Source: a virus. Taken from it: a DNA stretch of 20,266 bases. Positions 6,645 through 12,294 of the stretch are shown here, in pieces (within the stretch, counting starts at the first letter, position 1; every line of letters begins with the position of its first letter). The notes below the pieces were generated by a model. That model worked only from the letters and a program-made list of their open reading frames with translations, was not told where the DNA came from and made no database searches. A program made the position numbers and the translations under genes. The DNA lies in the IMG/VR virus record IMGVR_UViG_3300046002_005293, positions 1-20,266 of that record. One strand, 5' to 3'.

Positions 6645-6893
6645 ATGAAATCAATCGTCACTCTTATCGCCACCCTGGCCACTGTTACTGCATTTGCTGC
6701 TGAACCAGTCAAGGCTGCTGCTCCTGCTGTTGCCAAGCCTGCTGCTTCTGCAACAGCCGCTACCCCTGCACCTGCTGCTTCTGCACCTGCCAAGAAAGCA
6801 GAAAAGAAGGCCGATGCTGCTAAGCCTGCTAAAAGCGCAGCATCGGCACCCAAGGCTGACGCCAAGGCAGCCGCGCCTGCTGCAAGCAAGTAA
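6645..6893 (+). CDS. exported Ala/Lys/Pro-rich low-complexity protein
   Basis: 82 aa. ATG 6645 is preceded by AAGGAAA (6631-6637); a longer reading from a GTG at 6564 would lack this site and overlap the lipoprotein gene. Residues 1-19 form a typical signal peptide ('MKSIVTLIATLATVTAFA', cleavage after AFA). The mature part is almost only Ala, Lys, Pro, Ser, giving a flexible, very basic chain. Similar small secreted Ala/Lys/Pro-rich proteins occur in proteobacteria (for example acid-shock-type proteins), but homology cannot be judged with such composition. A small inverted repeat GTAGG/CCTAC lies in its leader (6601-6620). Confidence 0.7.
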   Translation: MKSIVTLIATLATVTAFAAEPVKAAAPAVAKPAASATAATPAPAASAPAKKAEKKADAAKPAKSAASAPKADAKAAAPAASK

Positions 6894-7089
6894 TTACGCA
6901 GCAGACGATGAAGACGATGATATCGGCATAGACACAACTGATGTACATGTAGGTTATCGTCGTCGTTCACTAGAACAATGTGACGAACACTGCGAGCATC
7001 ATGAAGATGGGCTTAGTGATTACGTAAAAACTAGACTGTTGATTGCTAGGTTGCTGGCATTAAGAAAGCGACAAGAAGTTTGGGAATAA
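6814..7089 (+). CDS. conserved phage ORF with uncertain start, overlapping the Ala-rich gene
   Basis: The frame ending at 7089 encodes 'GYRRRSLEQCDEHCEHHEDG' and then 'LSDYVKTRLLIARLLALRKR', a block I associate with conserved phage proteins. It therefore looks real, yet there is no in-frame ATG, GTG or TTG between the Ala-rich stop (6893) and this conserved part. The nearest in-frame ATG is at 6814, inside the Ala-rich gene in the +1 frame, and has no Shine-Dalgarno. Possibilities: start at 6814, a +1 frameshift fusing it to the exported protein, a non-canonical start (ATC 6922), or a broken gene. Coordinates are therefore a maximum. Confidence 0.45.
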   Translation: MLLSLLKAQHRHPRLTPRQPRLLQASNYAADDEDDDIGIDTTDVHVGYRRRSLEQCDEHCEHHEDGLSDYVKTRLLIARLLALRKRQEVWE

Positions 7090-7115
7090 TTTCTCAAACT
7101 TTGATAAAATCGTGG

Positions 7116-7144
7116 TTGACAAGGAATAAATAAAAGCATATAAT
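7116..7144 (+). promoter_or_regulatory. sigma70-type promoter P8
   Basis: TTGACA (7116-7121), TATAAT (7139-7144), 17-bp spacer. The spacer also contains AATAAATA (7124-7131), the late-box-like motif seen elsewhere. Confidence 0.85.
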
Positions 7145-7150
7145 TGACAC

Positions 7151-7340
7151 TGTTATGAAAAACTTCACACTATCACTCTTATCCAAGCACGAACAGATGT
7201 GCCCCCGCGCCACCACATGGCTAGGTCCGGTATCATATATTCGCGCATTCGAGAATAGTGATACCAGGGGGTCTGAGTAGACTGAGTCGTAAGATTCAAA
7301 TACACAGACCCTGGCTCGAAAGACCCAGGGTTTGTCTTTA
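7151..7340 (+). ncRNA. candidate structured small RNA A with terminator
   Basis: The segment after P8 lacks a convincing gene; the only ORF (7155-7280, 41 aa) has no ribosome-binding site and no recognisable features. It can fold: C5 at 7202-7206 with G5 at 7267-7271, enclosing GGTATCA (7229-7235)/TGATACC (7259-7265), followed by a 7-bp hairpin ACCCTGG (7308-7314)/CCAGGGT (7325-7331) and a T-rich tail. The last hairpin looks like an intrinsic terminator, so P8 would make an RNA of about 185 nt. No known RNA family recognised. Confidence 0.5.
7308..7339 (+). terminator. intrinsic terminator-like hairpin
   Basis: Stem ACCCTGG (7308-7314)/CCAGGGT (7325-7331), 10-nt loop, followed by TTGTCTTT. 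The T tract is interrupted, so efficiency is uncertain. Confidence 0.55.
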
Positions 7341-7363
7341 AGTGAAACAGGAATACAGGAGAG

Positions 7364-7392
7364 TTGACAACAAATTGAAAGCACTGTATAAT
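7364..7392 (+). promoter_or_regulatory. sigma70-type promoter P9 (tRNA/ncRNA operon)
   Basis: Perfect TTGACA (7364-7369) and TATAAT (7387-7392), 17-bp spacer. Downstream lie structured RNA B and then tRNA-Glu, tRNA-Trp and further genes. Confidence 0.88.
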
Positions 7393-7398
7393 AATAAG

Positions 7399-7714
7399 GC
7401 GCTAGGGAATTAAAAATCCTAGCAAAGTGTGATAAGAGGGAACGAGGCCCTCGCTCTGCACTTTAAACAATAGAGCAAACGGGCGTGTTAGGGGCATAAA
7501 ATCTGTGGCGGGAACGCAGAGAGTCAGATCCTAATAGTAAAGTACACTGACCACCAGTGTACTTTACTATACACATTTTTGTAAAAAAGAGTGTGTACAG
7601 AGAAGCACGCTATGATCTAATCTGAAGTCCAAACATCCGATGCGGACGGAACCTGTGTGTTGATTATGCTGCACACCTCGCAGCACGGAGCCAGGATAGT
7701 GTGTTTCTCTGTAC
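7399..7714 (+). ncRNA. candidate large structured RNA B ahead of tRNA-Glu
   Basis: About 320 nt without a protein gene but with a run of mutually compatible helices. GCTAGG/CCTAGC (7401-7406/7418-7423). AAAGTG/CACTTT (7424-7429/7459-7464), enclosing GAGGG/CCCTC (7436-7440/7448-7452). GTTAGG/CCTAAT (7487-7492/7530-7535), stacked on ATCTG/CAGAT (7501-7505/7525-7529) and GCG-GGAA-CGC. A perfect 15-16 bp hairpin with ACCAC loop (7534-7549/7555-7570). A 19-bp long-range helix (7595-7613/7696-7714) with two G-U pairs, enclosing 82 nt. This exceeds chance folding. It is cotranscribed with the tRNAs from P9. It is not a tRNA, tmRNA or RNase P RNA that I can recognise; a GOLLD-like or other phage ornate RNA is possible but unproven. 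Confidence 0.65.
7534..7570 (+). repeat. perfect inverted repeat, 16-bp stem, 5-nt loop
   Basis: Positions 7534-7549 pair with 7555-7570 around loop ACCAC. The stem is AT-rich and followed by TTTTT at 7576-7580. It may be an RNase III substrate, a transcription pause, or a core helix of RNA B. Confidence 0.9.
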
Positions 7715-7727
7715 TTACATTTAATAA

Positions 7728-7803
7728 GTCTGGTTCGTCTATCGGTTTAGGACGCTGCCCTTTCAAGGCGGAAAGACGGGTTCGATTCCCGTACCGGGCA
7801 CCA
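7728..7803 (+). tRNA. tRNA-Glu (UUC)
   Basis: Acceptor GTCTGGT/ACCGGGC (two G-U), anticodon loop CTTTCAA, T-arm GGG-TTCGATT-CCC, discriminator A (E. coli Glu has G), CCA encoded. It follows RNA B by 13 nt. Confidence 0.93.
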
Positions 7804-7809
7804 AATAAT

Positions 7810-7885
7810 CTCTCCCTAGTTCATGTTGGCAGAACACTGGTCTCCAAAACCAGAGAGCGCGGATCGTCACCGTGGGGGGAGGCCA
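7810..7885 (+). tRNA. tRNA-Trp (CCA)
   Basis: Acceptor CTCTCCC/GGGGGAG, D-stem GTTC/GAAC, anticodon arm CTGGT-CTCCAAA-ACCAG, discriminator G as in bacterial Trp tRNA, CCA encoded. The T-loop is ATCGTCA, so position 54 is A and 58 is T instead of the normal T54/A58. Confidence 0.92.
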
Positions 7886-7902
7886 AACTTTAAGGAACTG
7901 AT

Positions 7903-8682
7903 ATGAAAATCGGTATGTTCGGCGATAGTTATATTGCATATCCAAAAAATACCTGGATAGCGCGTCTTAACTCTAAATCTCGAGACTATAATATTGAAAC
8001 TTACGGCAAAGGTGGATCAAACTTATTCTATGCTATAGATAAGTTCCATCATGCAGTCAATAGAATAAACAAAAAATACGACGTTGTTGTTTTTACATTC
8101 ACGTGGCACGAGCGACAATACAGTGCGTGGCCGTATAGAAACGATCAATATTGTGCTTTCAGTGAATCAAGAGACTTTACTACATATGCGAATGCTGACG
8201 GGTTAAACGATCCGTGCATTCACGACGATGCAACAAATGCTGAATTTATAGCAACTATCCCAAAATTCTATGAATACATGTACGACGATCGGTGGACTAG
8301 ATTTGATTACGAATTAGAAGTTAGGTATATTTTAGAACTACCAGATCGGTATCCCGATACTAAGTTTATTTTTTTGCCAAATACAGAACATGCACGAAGC
8401 ATAGCAAAGAAACATTTTAGCAAAGGTGTATTGGTTGATCTTGCATTTGAAACTGTTAGTGGCTCGGAGCCCAACGCACCGGAAAAGTTCAAACCCGGGG
8501 AGAAAATTAATTTTGGTCGCGACCAACGAATCGGGCACCTAAATCAAAACAACCACCGTGCAGTCGGTGAACTAATGCATGACATAATTTCTAACTATCA
8601 GGCAGTAGAAGATAAGGTTTATCAAGTTGATTTTAATAAATTTGATATGATATTCCCTACCAAGTCTGTTAGCAACACATAA
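7903..8682 (+). CDS. SGNH/GDSL hydrolase-like protein 1
   Basis: 259 aa. 'GMFGDSY' (4-10) gives the block I GDS with S9 as candidate nucleophile, 'GKGGSN' (35-40) the block II glycine, and 'GHLNQNNH' (211-218) the C-terminal catalytic His block, although the usual Asp three residues before the His is replaced. Members are esterases, acetyl-hydrolases or O-acyltransferase-linked domains acting on glycans or lipids; the substrate here is unknown. No signal peptide, so it is cytoplasmic or virion-associated. AAGGA precedes ATG 7903. It lies between tRNA-Trp and initiator tRNA and is AT-rich. It is one of four SGNH-like genes in the window, which are not close copies of each other. Confidence 0.75.
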   Translation: MKIGMFGDSYIAYPKNTWIARLNSKSRDYNIETYGKGGSNLFYAIDKFHHAVNRINKKYDVVVFTFTWHERQYSAWPYRNDQYCAFSESRDFTTYANADGLNDPCIHDDATNAEFIATIPKFYEYMYDDRWTRFDYELEVRYILELPDRYPDTKFIFLPNTEHARSIAKKHFSKGVLVDLAFETVSGSEPNAPEKFKPGEKINFGRDQRIGHLNQNNHRAVGELMHDIISNYQAVEDKVYQVDFNKFDMIFPTKSVSNT

Positions 8683-8688
8683 GTAAAT

Positions 8689-8763
8689 CGCGGGATGGGA
8701 AAGCAGTAATCCGCTTGGCTCATAACCAAGAGATCGGCAGTGCGAGTCTGCCTCCCGCAACCA
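8689..8763 (+). tRNA. initiator tRNA-fMet (CAU)
   Basis: The acceptor is CGCGGGA/TCCCGCA, so C1 faces A72, the mismatch that marks bacterial initiator tRNAs; the 5' CGCGGG and 3' CCCGCAACCA match bacterial fMet tRNA. Anticodon arm CTTGG-CTCATAA-CCAAG holds two of the three G-C pairs of initiators (pair 29-41 is T-A). The T-loop TGCGAGT has G at 55 and the D-loop lacks the usual GG. CCA encoded. Starts 6 nt after the SGNH gene stop. Confidence 0.88.
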
Positions 8764-8771
8764 AATTCAAT

Positions 8772-8847
8772 TCCGGTCAAGCAAACACGGTGTAGGCAGA
8801 GGACTGTTAATCCTTGAAGCCTGGTTCGATTCCAGGGACCGGAGCCA
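8772..8847 (+). tRNA. tRNA-Asn (GUU)
   Basis: Acceptor TCCGGTC/GACCGGA, anticodon loop CTGTTAA, T-loop TTCGATT, discriminator G, CCA encoded. Confidence 0.93.
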
Positions 8848-8874
8848 TATTTCATTCAAAGGTACATATCGCCA

Positions 8875-10491
8875 ATGTTCAACAATACAAAGCCTAACGT
8901 TATTATATTATCTGACTTTAGTAGCGTGATCTTCATGGAAAAGTCAATCGGGCCATACCGAGTTGCTAGTCAATTGCGTAGCCAAGGGTTTGAAGTTGCA
9001 GTAATTCATCACTTGTCAACTTTTAGTATTACCGAAATTAAACACACATTAAGCCACCTAATTAGTGATAAGACCCTGTTTATCGGGATTAATAATTTTT
9101 TTTATCGCAATTGTGGTGACATTGTTGAGCTAGGCGACGGATCAATAAAACCATTCAGCATGATGCGTCCGGGTAGTTTTTTACCTCATGGTCCTCAATA
9201 CAATCGTGAGATTAAGGAGTTAGCGAAATCAATAAATCCTAACTGCAAATTTGTGCTCGGTGGTCCCGATGCGTTAGATACAGAAGATAACCGAGATTTT
9301 GATTATGTAGTTCAGGGATACGCGGATATTAGCGTAATAAATTTAGCACAGCACCTATTAAATCCAAAGGTAATGCTAAACAAATCTCGCCGCAGCATTT
9401 TTGGATTTTATTTTATTGATGATATTAAAGCAGAATCATTTGACTTTGTATCTTCAAATACACGGTACGAAGAGCACGATGCTATACTAGATAATGAAAC
9501 ACTAGTAATTGAGATCTCCCGTGGATGTATCTTCAGTTGTACCTTTTGCAGTTTCCCACTGAACGGTAAGAAGAAGATGGATTTTATTCGGAGTGTTGAT
9601 AACATATACGCCGAGATGATCAGTAACTACGAACGATTCGGAACTACTCGCTATATTCTTAGCGACGATACATTAAACGACAGTGTAGAGAAATGTCAAC
9701 TCATGTACGACCTCAGTCAACGCTTGCCATTCAAGCTAGAATACTGGGCCTACATAAGACTAGATCTACTTGCAGCCAAACCCAATACTATAGACCTATT
9801 ATGGAAAAGCGGATGGAGAGCTACGTTATTTGGAATTGAAACGCTAGATGCCAATGCTGCGTCTTTGATCGGGAAAGGTGGCAGCAGAGAAAAGTTAATC
9901 AACACTCTCAAAGAACTCAAGATCCGTTACGGCGATGACATTAACTTGACAGGGTCGTTTATTTACGGATTGCCGCATGAAAGCCTTGAAAGTCTTGAAC
10001 GTACAACCGAGTGGTTGCTTAGTGCCGACTGCCCGTTGCATTCATTTAATACGTGGCCACTACGTATTCGCAGCCCAGAAATCATAAAGGGAAGTGGGTT
10101 CCTTAGTGATCTAGATCAAAATTGGGCCAAATATGGTTATGTAGATCTTGGTGATCGCAACCATCAAGATCATCCCGGTGTTATTATGTGGCAGAATGAA
10201 CACACTACATTTGAATATTTGTCCAACTGGTGTGATCAAATCAAAAAAGAACCTCATGCCCGAACAGGGCGAATGTTTGGACGTAACAGTTTTGTACTAG
10301 CAAGTCTGACTGGGAAGTTAGAACTAAATCAACTTCTGTCAGAAATTGATTGGTACCAGATGGATCAACTCAAGTTAAAACAAGCTCGTAAGTATAAAGA
10401 AAAACTTTGGTCTGGCTGCAATGTCCCTGCACTAGATGATGAATCGGCTAATTTTAAATCTTATGGTAGCTGGCTCAAACAAAGAAAATAA
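8875..10491 (+). CDS. radical SAM protein with N-terminal B12-binding-like domain
   Basis: 538 aa. Residues 1-190 have the alternating strand-helix layout of a cobalamin-binding-type domain ('NVIILSDF', 'GPYRVASQLRSQGFEVAVI', 'CKFVLGGPDA'), without a clear DxHxxG cobalamin-ligand motif. The radical SAM core follows: 'SRGCIFSCTFCSF' with C218, C222, C225 (CxxxCxxC) binds the 4Fe-4S cluster. Then come 'RYILSDDTL', 'LEYWAYIRLDLL', 'GWRATLFGIETLDANAASLIGKG' and 'TGSFIYGLPHES', typical of the B12-type superfamily barrel. The reaction is not predictable. Related proteins occur in large phages near glycan genes. The start ATG 8875 is 27 nt after tRNA-Asn; no good Shine-Dalgarno. tRNA-Cys begins 3 nt after the stop. 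Confidence 0.85.
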   Translation: MFNNTKPNVIILSDFSSVIFMEKSIGPYRVASQLRSQGFEVAVIHHLSTFSITEIKHTLSHLISDKTLFIGINNFFYRNCGDIVELGDGSIKPFSMMRPGSFLPHGPQYNREIKELAKSINPNCKFVLGGPDALDTEDNRDFDYVVQGYADISVINLAQHLLNPKVMLNKSRRSIFGFYFIDDIKAESFDFVSSNTRYEEHDAILDNETLVIEISRGCIFSCTFCSFPLNGKKKMDFIRSVDNIYAEMISNYERFGTTRYILSDDTLNDSVEKCQLMYDLSQRLPFKLEYWAYIRLDLLAAKPNTIDLLWKSGWRATLFGIETLDANAASLIGKGGSREKLINTLKELKIRYGDDINLTGSFIYGLPHESLESLERTTEWLLSADCPLHSFNTWPLRIRSPEIIKGSGFLSDLDQNWAKYGYVDLGDRNHQDHPGVIMWQNEHTTFEYLSNWCDQIKKEPHARTGRMFGRNSFVLASLTGKLELNQLLSEIDWYQMDQLKLKQARKYKEKLWSGCNVPALDDESANFKSYGSWLKQRK

Positions 10492-10493
10492 AC

Positions 10494-10570
10494 GCACAGA
10501 TACCAAAGCGGCCTAATGGCATGGATTGCAAATCCGTTGTTCGTGAGTTCGAATCTCACTCTGTGCTCCA
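10494..10570 (+). tRNA. tRNA-Cys (GCA)
   Basis: Acceptor GCACAGA/TCTGTGC, anticodon arm ATGGA-TTGCAAA-TCCGT, discriminator T (the Cys identity base), CCA encoded. Confidence 0.94.
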
Positions 10571-10583
10571 AACTTGACATAAC

Positions 10584-10673
10584 GGAAGCGTGGCCGAGCG
10601 GATGATGGCTCTAGTCCTGAAAACTAGCGATCCTGAAAAGGGTCCGTGAGTTCGAATCTCACCGCTTCTACCA
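10584..10673 (+). tRNA. tRNA-Ser (UGA)
   Basis: Class II tRNA with a long variable arm (GATCC...GGGTCC region). Acceptor GGAAGCG/CGCTTCT, anticodon loop CTGAAAA, CCA encoded. Discriminator is A where bacterial Ser tRNA normally has G. Confidence 0.92.
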
Positions 10674-10681
10674 AGTCTTGG

Positions 10682-10710
10682 TTGACAATTAAATCCAAGT
10701 ACGCTATACT
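10682..10710 (+). promoter_or_regulatory. sigma70-type promoter P10 (tRNA operon)
   Basis: TTGACA (10682-10687), TATACT (10705-10710), 17-bp spacer; located 8 nt after tRNA-Ser and upstream of a leader with hairpin and boxA. Confidence 0.88.
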
Positions 10711-10717
10711 AGAGTCA

Positions 10718-10752
10718 TGTTGTCGGTAACTCAGCAACAGCTCTTTAAAAAC
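10718..10752 (+). promoter_or_regulatory. rrn-like boxB/boxA antitermination leader
   Basis: A hairpin TGTTGT (10718-10723)/GCAACA (10734-10739) is followed at once by GCTCTTTAAAAAC (10740-10752). This closely resembles the boxA of proteobacterial rRNA leaders (TGCTCTTTAACA), where NusB-S10 load to prevent Rho termination. A second leader at 15772-15801 has the same order. Confidence 0.65.
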
Positions 10753-10780
10753 ACAAGCAAGCGTTTGTAAAGATACAATT

Positions 10781-10865
10781 GCTCCGATGGCGTAATAGGT
10801 AGCCGCAGCAGACTTAAAATCTGCTTTCTTCGGGAGTGCCGGTTCGAGTCCGGCTCGGAGCACCA
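10781..10865 (+). tRNA. tRNA-Leu (UAA)
   Basis: Class II. Acceptor GCTCCGA/TCGGAGC, anticodon loop CTTAAAA, T-arm GCCGG-TTCGAGT-CCGGC, discriminator A, CCA encoded. Confidence 0.94.
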
Positions 10866-10874
10866 AACATATAC

Positions 10875-10950
10875 AGGGGTTTCGCCAAGTTGGCAAGGCA
10901 TCGGATTTTGATTCCGACATGCGGTGGTTCGAGTCCATCAACCCCTACCA
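10875..10950 (+). tRNA. tRNA-Gln (UUG)
   Basis: Acceptor AGGGGTT/AACCCCT, anticodon arm TCGGA-TTTTGAT-TCCGA, T-loop TTCGAGT, discriminator A, CCA encoded. Confidence 0.93.
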
Positions 10951-10957
10951 AAATTTA

Positions 10958-11032
10958 GGTCTGTTCGTATAGAGGTTATTACTGTGGATTGTCTATCCAC
11001 TTACGGGGGTTCGATTCCCCCACAGACCGCCA
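10958..11032 (+). tRNA. tRNA-Asp (GUC)
   Basis: Acceptor GGTCTGT/ACAGACC, anticodon arm GTGGA-TTGTCTA-TCCAC, T-loop TTCGATT, discriminator G (Asp identity), CCA encoded. Confidence 0.94.
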
Positions 11033-11073
11033 ACTTTTTCAATGGTGTTGTTAGTGATATAGATACCTTAGGT

Positions 11074-11145
11074 GTGACTGTAGTGTAGTGGTCTGCACAT
11101 TGCTCTGTGAAAGCGATAGTATGGGATCGTTCCCCATCAGTCACC
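11074..11145 (+). tRNA. tRNA-His (GUG), CCA not encoded
   Basis: Acceptor GTGACTG (11074-11080)/CAGTCAC (11138-11144), C73 as in bacterial His tRNA, anticodon arm TTGCT-CTGTGAA-AGCGA. The next bases are CCT, so the terminal A must be added by the CCA enzyme. The -1 base is T, not G, so G-1 is not templated. T-loop ATCGTTC (A54, T58). Flanks CTTAGG/CCTAAG (11067-11072/11146-11151) extend the acceptor helix by six pairs. Confidence 0.88.
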
Positions 11146-11199
11146 CCTAAGTTATTTGCGATATGGGATTTTCCCCACTTCGCCCCAAAATTGTTTTAT

Positions 11200-11273
11200 A
11201 CCCGGTTAGCTCAAAGGTAGAGCAAACGACTGATAATCGTTAGACAGAGGATCGTTACCTTTACTGGGTACCA
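11200..11273 (+). tRNA. tRNA-Ile (GAU)
   Basis: Acceptor ACCCGGT/ACTGGGT, D-arm GCTC/GAGC, anticodon loop CTGATAA, discriminator A, CCA encoded. T-loop ATCGTTA, again A54/T58 rather than T54/A58. Confidence 0.92.
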
Positions 11274-11318
11274 AAGTATATACATGCTAGTTGAAAAAGA
11301 TGATTATGAAAGAATTTT

Positions 11319-11397
11319 GCGTGGTGAGCTAGTCTGGTGATTTCAGCGTATCCCTGAAGAGGATAAGAACTAGGTTCGATTCCTAGACCACGCACCA
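11319..11397 (+). tRNA. tRNA-Phe (GAA)
   Basis: Acceptor GCGTGGT/ACCACGC, anticodon arm TATCC-CTGAAGA-GGATA, T-arm CTAGG-TTCGATT-CCTAG, discriminator A, CCA encoded. The D-loop is long (about 14 nt between GCT and AGC), making the gene 79 nt. Confidence 0.9.
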
Positions 11398-11403
11398 AAT
11401 ATG

Positions 11404-11442
11404 CAACCGTTGAAGTTGGTTCGATTCCACGAGGCAGCACCA
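11404..11442 (+). pseudogene. tRNA 3'-half remnant
   Basis: Directly after tRNA-Phe, a fragment ends in a T-loop GGTTCGATTCC and a 3' acceptor strand AGGCAGC-A-CCA. No matching 5' strand (GCTGCCT) lies upstream, and the T-stem is imperfect. It is the 3' end of a tRNA left by deletion or recombination, next to the minus-strand gene. Confidence 0.7.
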
Positions 11443-11444
11443 GG

Positions 11445-12167
11445 TTATGAAGTTGTATTAATCAAAGTTAAAACCGTCACGGCTAAATTTAAATTGGCTT
11501 GGGTTCCAAAATGAACCAAGTCTCTGGCTCTGTCTAGTCCTTGCAAATTACTTACCTCTACTGGTATAAATTTACAACCATGAAAATTACTTAAATGTGC
11601 AAGAGCAAAAACATTCTTCTCAGAATTTAAGTAGCAGTTAGCGTCATCTGACAACCAAGTATTATAAAAGTTTAAATATTTTCCCAAGGACATTGGGGTT
11701 AAAAAGTTTATGTAATCATCGTCAATTAATTCCAGTCTGTGCATATCTGGAATTAACAATACTACTATCTTTGGTAAGAGCTTGGGAATCCAATGCGACC
11801 CCAATCGGTATGCAGTATTTGTGCTGCTACCACCTTGACCGAGATTAAAACATTTTAAATTTAGTTTGTTGGCTACAACTGTTGGCCAGGTGTGTTCGAT
11901 TGGTAAGCCAACACCAACTGTGTGACTGCAGCCCAGGAATAAAATGCTAGGATCGTTTGTAAATTCTTCGCACCGAAATGCAAAGCTGTTGAATTGATAA
12001 GTAAACTCTTTATTAATCCATCCATTGTTTTCTAGTGCTTGCGGATTTAATTTTAAGTTTTCAATGTACCGTTCTTCGGTATCCCAAGGTAACCACTTTA
12101 CAGTTCGATTGGCCAATGAGCCGCTGTTGAAGTTGTTAATGTAGCATGAATCGTAATTTATTTTCAT
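11445..12167 (-). CDS. SGNH/GDSL hydrolase-like protein 2 (only minus-strand gene)
   Basis: 240 aa from ATG at 12167 (a TTG one codon upstream is less likely). 'FLGCSHTVGVGLP' (77-89) supplies the nucleophile block with S81; 'NLGQGGSSTNTAYRLG' (108-123) is block II/III-like; 'DLVHFGTQAN' (216-225) provides D216 and H219 as the catalytic pair. An N-terminal extension of about 70 residues precedes the hydrolase part. AATAAATA on the minus strand (12180-12173) ends 5 nt before the ATG, which would make a leaderless late-type transcript. It converges on the tRNA run, with its stop 3 nt from the tRNA remnant. Substrate unknown. Confidence 0.75.
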   Translation of the reverse strand: MKINYDSCYINNFNSGSLANRTVKWLPWDTEERYIENLKLNPQALENNGWINKEFTYQFNSFAFRCEEFTNDPSILFLGCSHTVGVGLPIEHTWPTVVANKLNLKCFNLGQGGSSTNTAYRLGSHWIPKLLPKIVVLLIPDMHRLELIDDDYINFLTPMSLGKYLNFYNTWLSDDANCYLNSEKNVFALAHLSNFHGCKFIPVEVSNLQGLDRARDLVHFGTQANLNLAVTVLTLINTTS

Positions 12168-12172
12168 CAAGA

Positions 12173-12180
12173 TATTTATT
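12173..12180 (-). promoter_or_regulatory. T4-late-like box AATAAATA (minus strand)
   Basis: Reads AATAAATA on the minus strand, one base from the T4 late consensus TATAAATA, ending 5 nt before the ATG at 12167. Confidence 0.45.
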
Positions 12181-12191
12181 TGTGTAAGAAT

Positions 12192-12276
12192 GCGGGCGTG
12201 TCGTAACTGGTAGCCGAGATGGTCTTAGAAGCCATTGCCGTAAGGTGTGAGAGTTCGAGTCTCTCCGTCCGCACCA
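12192..12276 (+). tRNA. tRNA-Leu (UAG)
   Basis: Class II. Acceptor GCGGGCG/CGTCCGC, anticodon arm ATGGT-CTTAGAA-GCCAT, T-arm GAGAG-TTCGAGT-CTCTC, discriminator A, CCA encoded. Confidence 0.93.
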
Positions 12277-12294
12277 TGAGATATATAGTAGTAT

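Noticed and set aside
7155-7280. 41-residue ORF after P8
   Set aside because: No ribosome-binding site and no recognisable protein; the segment folds and ends in a terminator, so an RNA is favoured.
7614-7695. The 82 nt inside the 19-bp helix as a tRNA
   Set aside because: No anticodon arm, no TTCGA-type T-loop and no acceptor with CCA could be placed.
7657-7893. Frame across tRNA-Glu and tRNA-Trp
   Set aside because: It translates tRNA genes and structured RNA; shadow of non-coding sequence.
10624-10941. Minus-strand frame across Ser, Leu and Gln tRNAs
   Set aside because: Antisense of three intact tRNAs and a promoter; typical spurious annotation over tRNAs.
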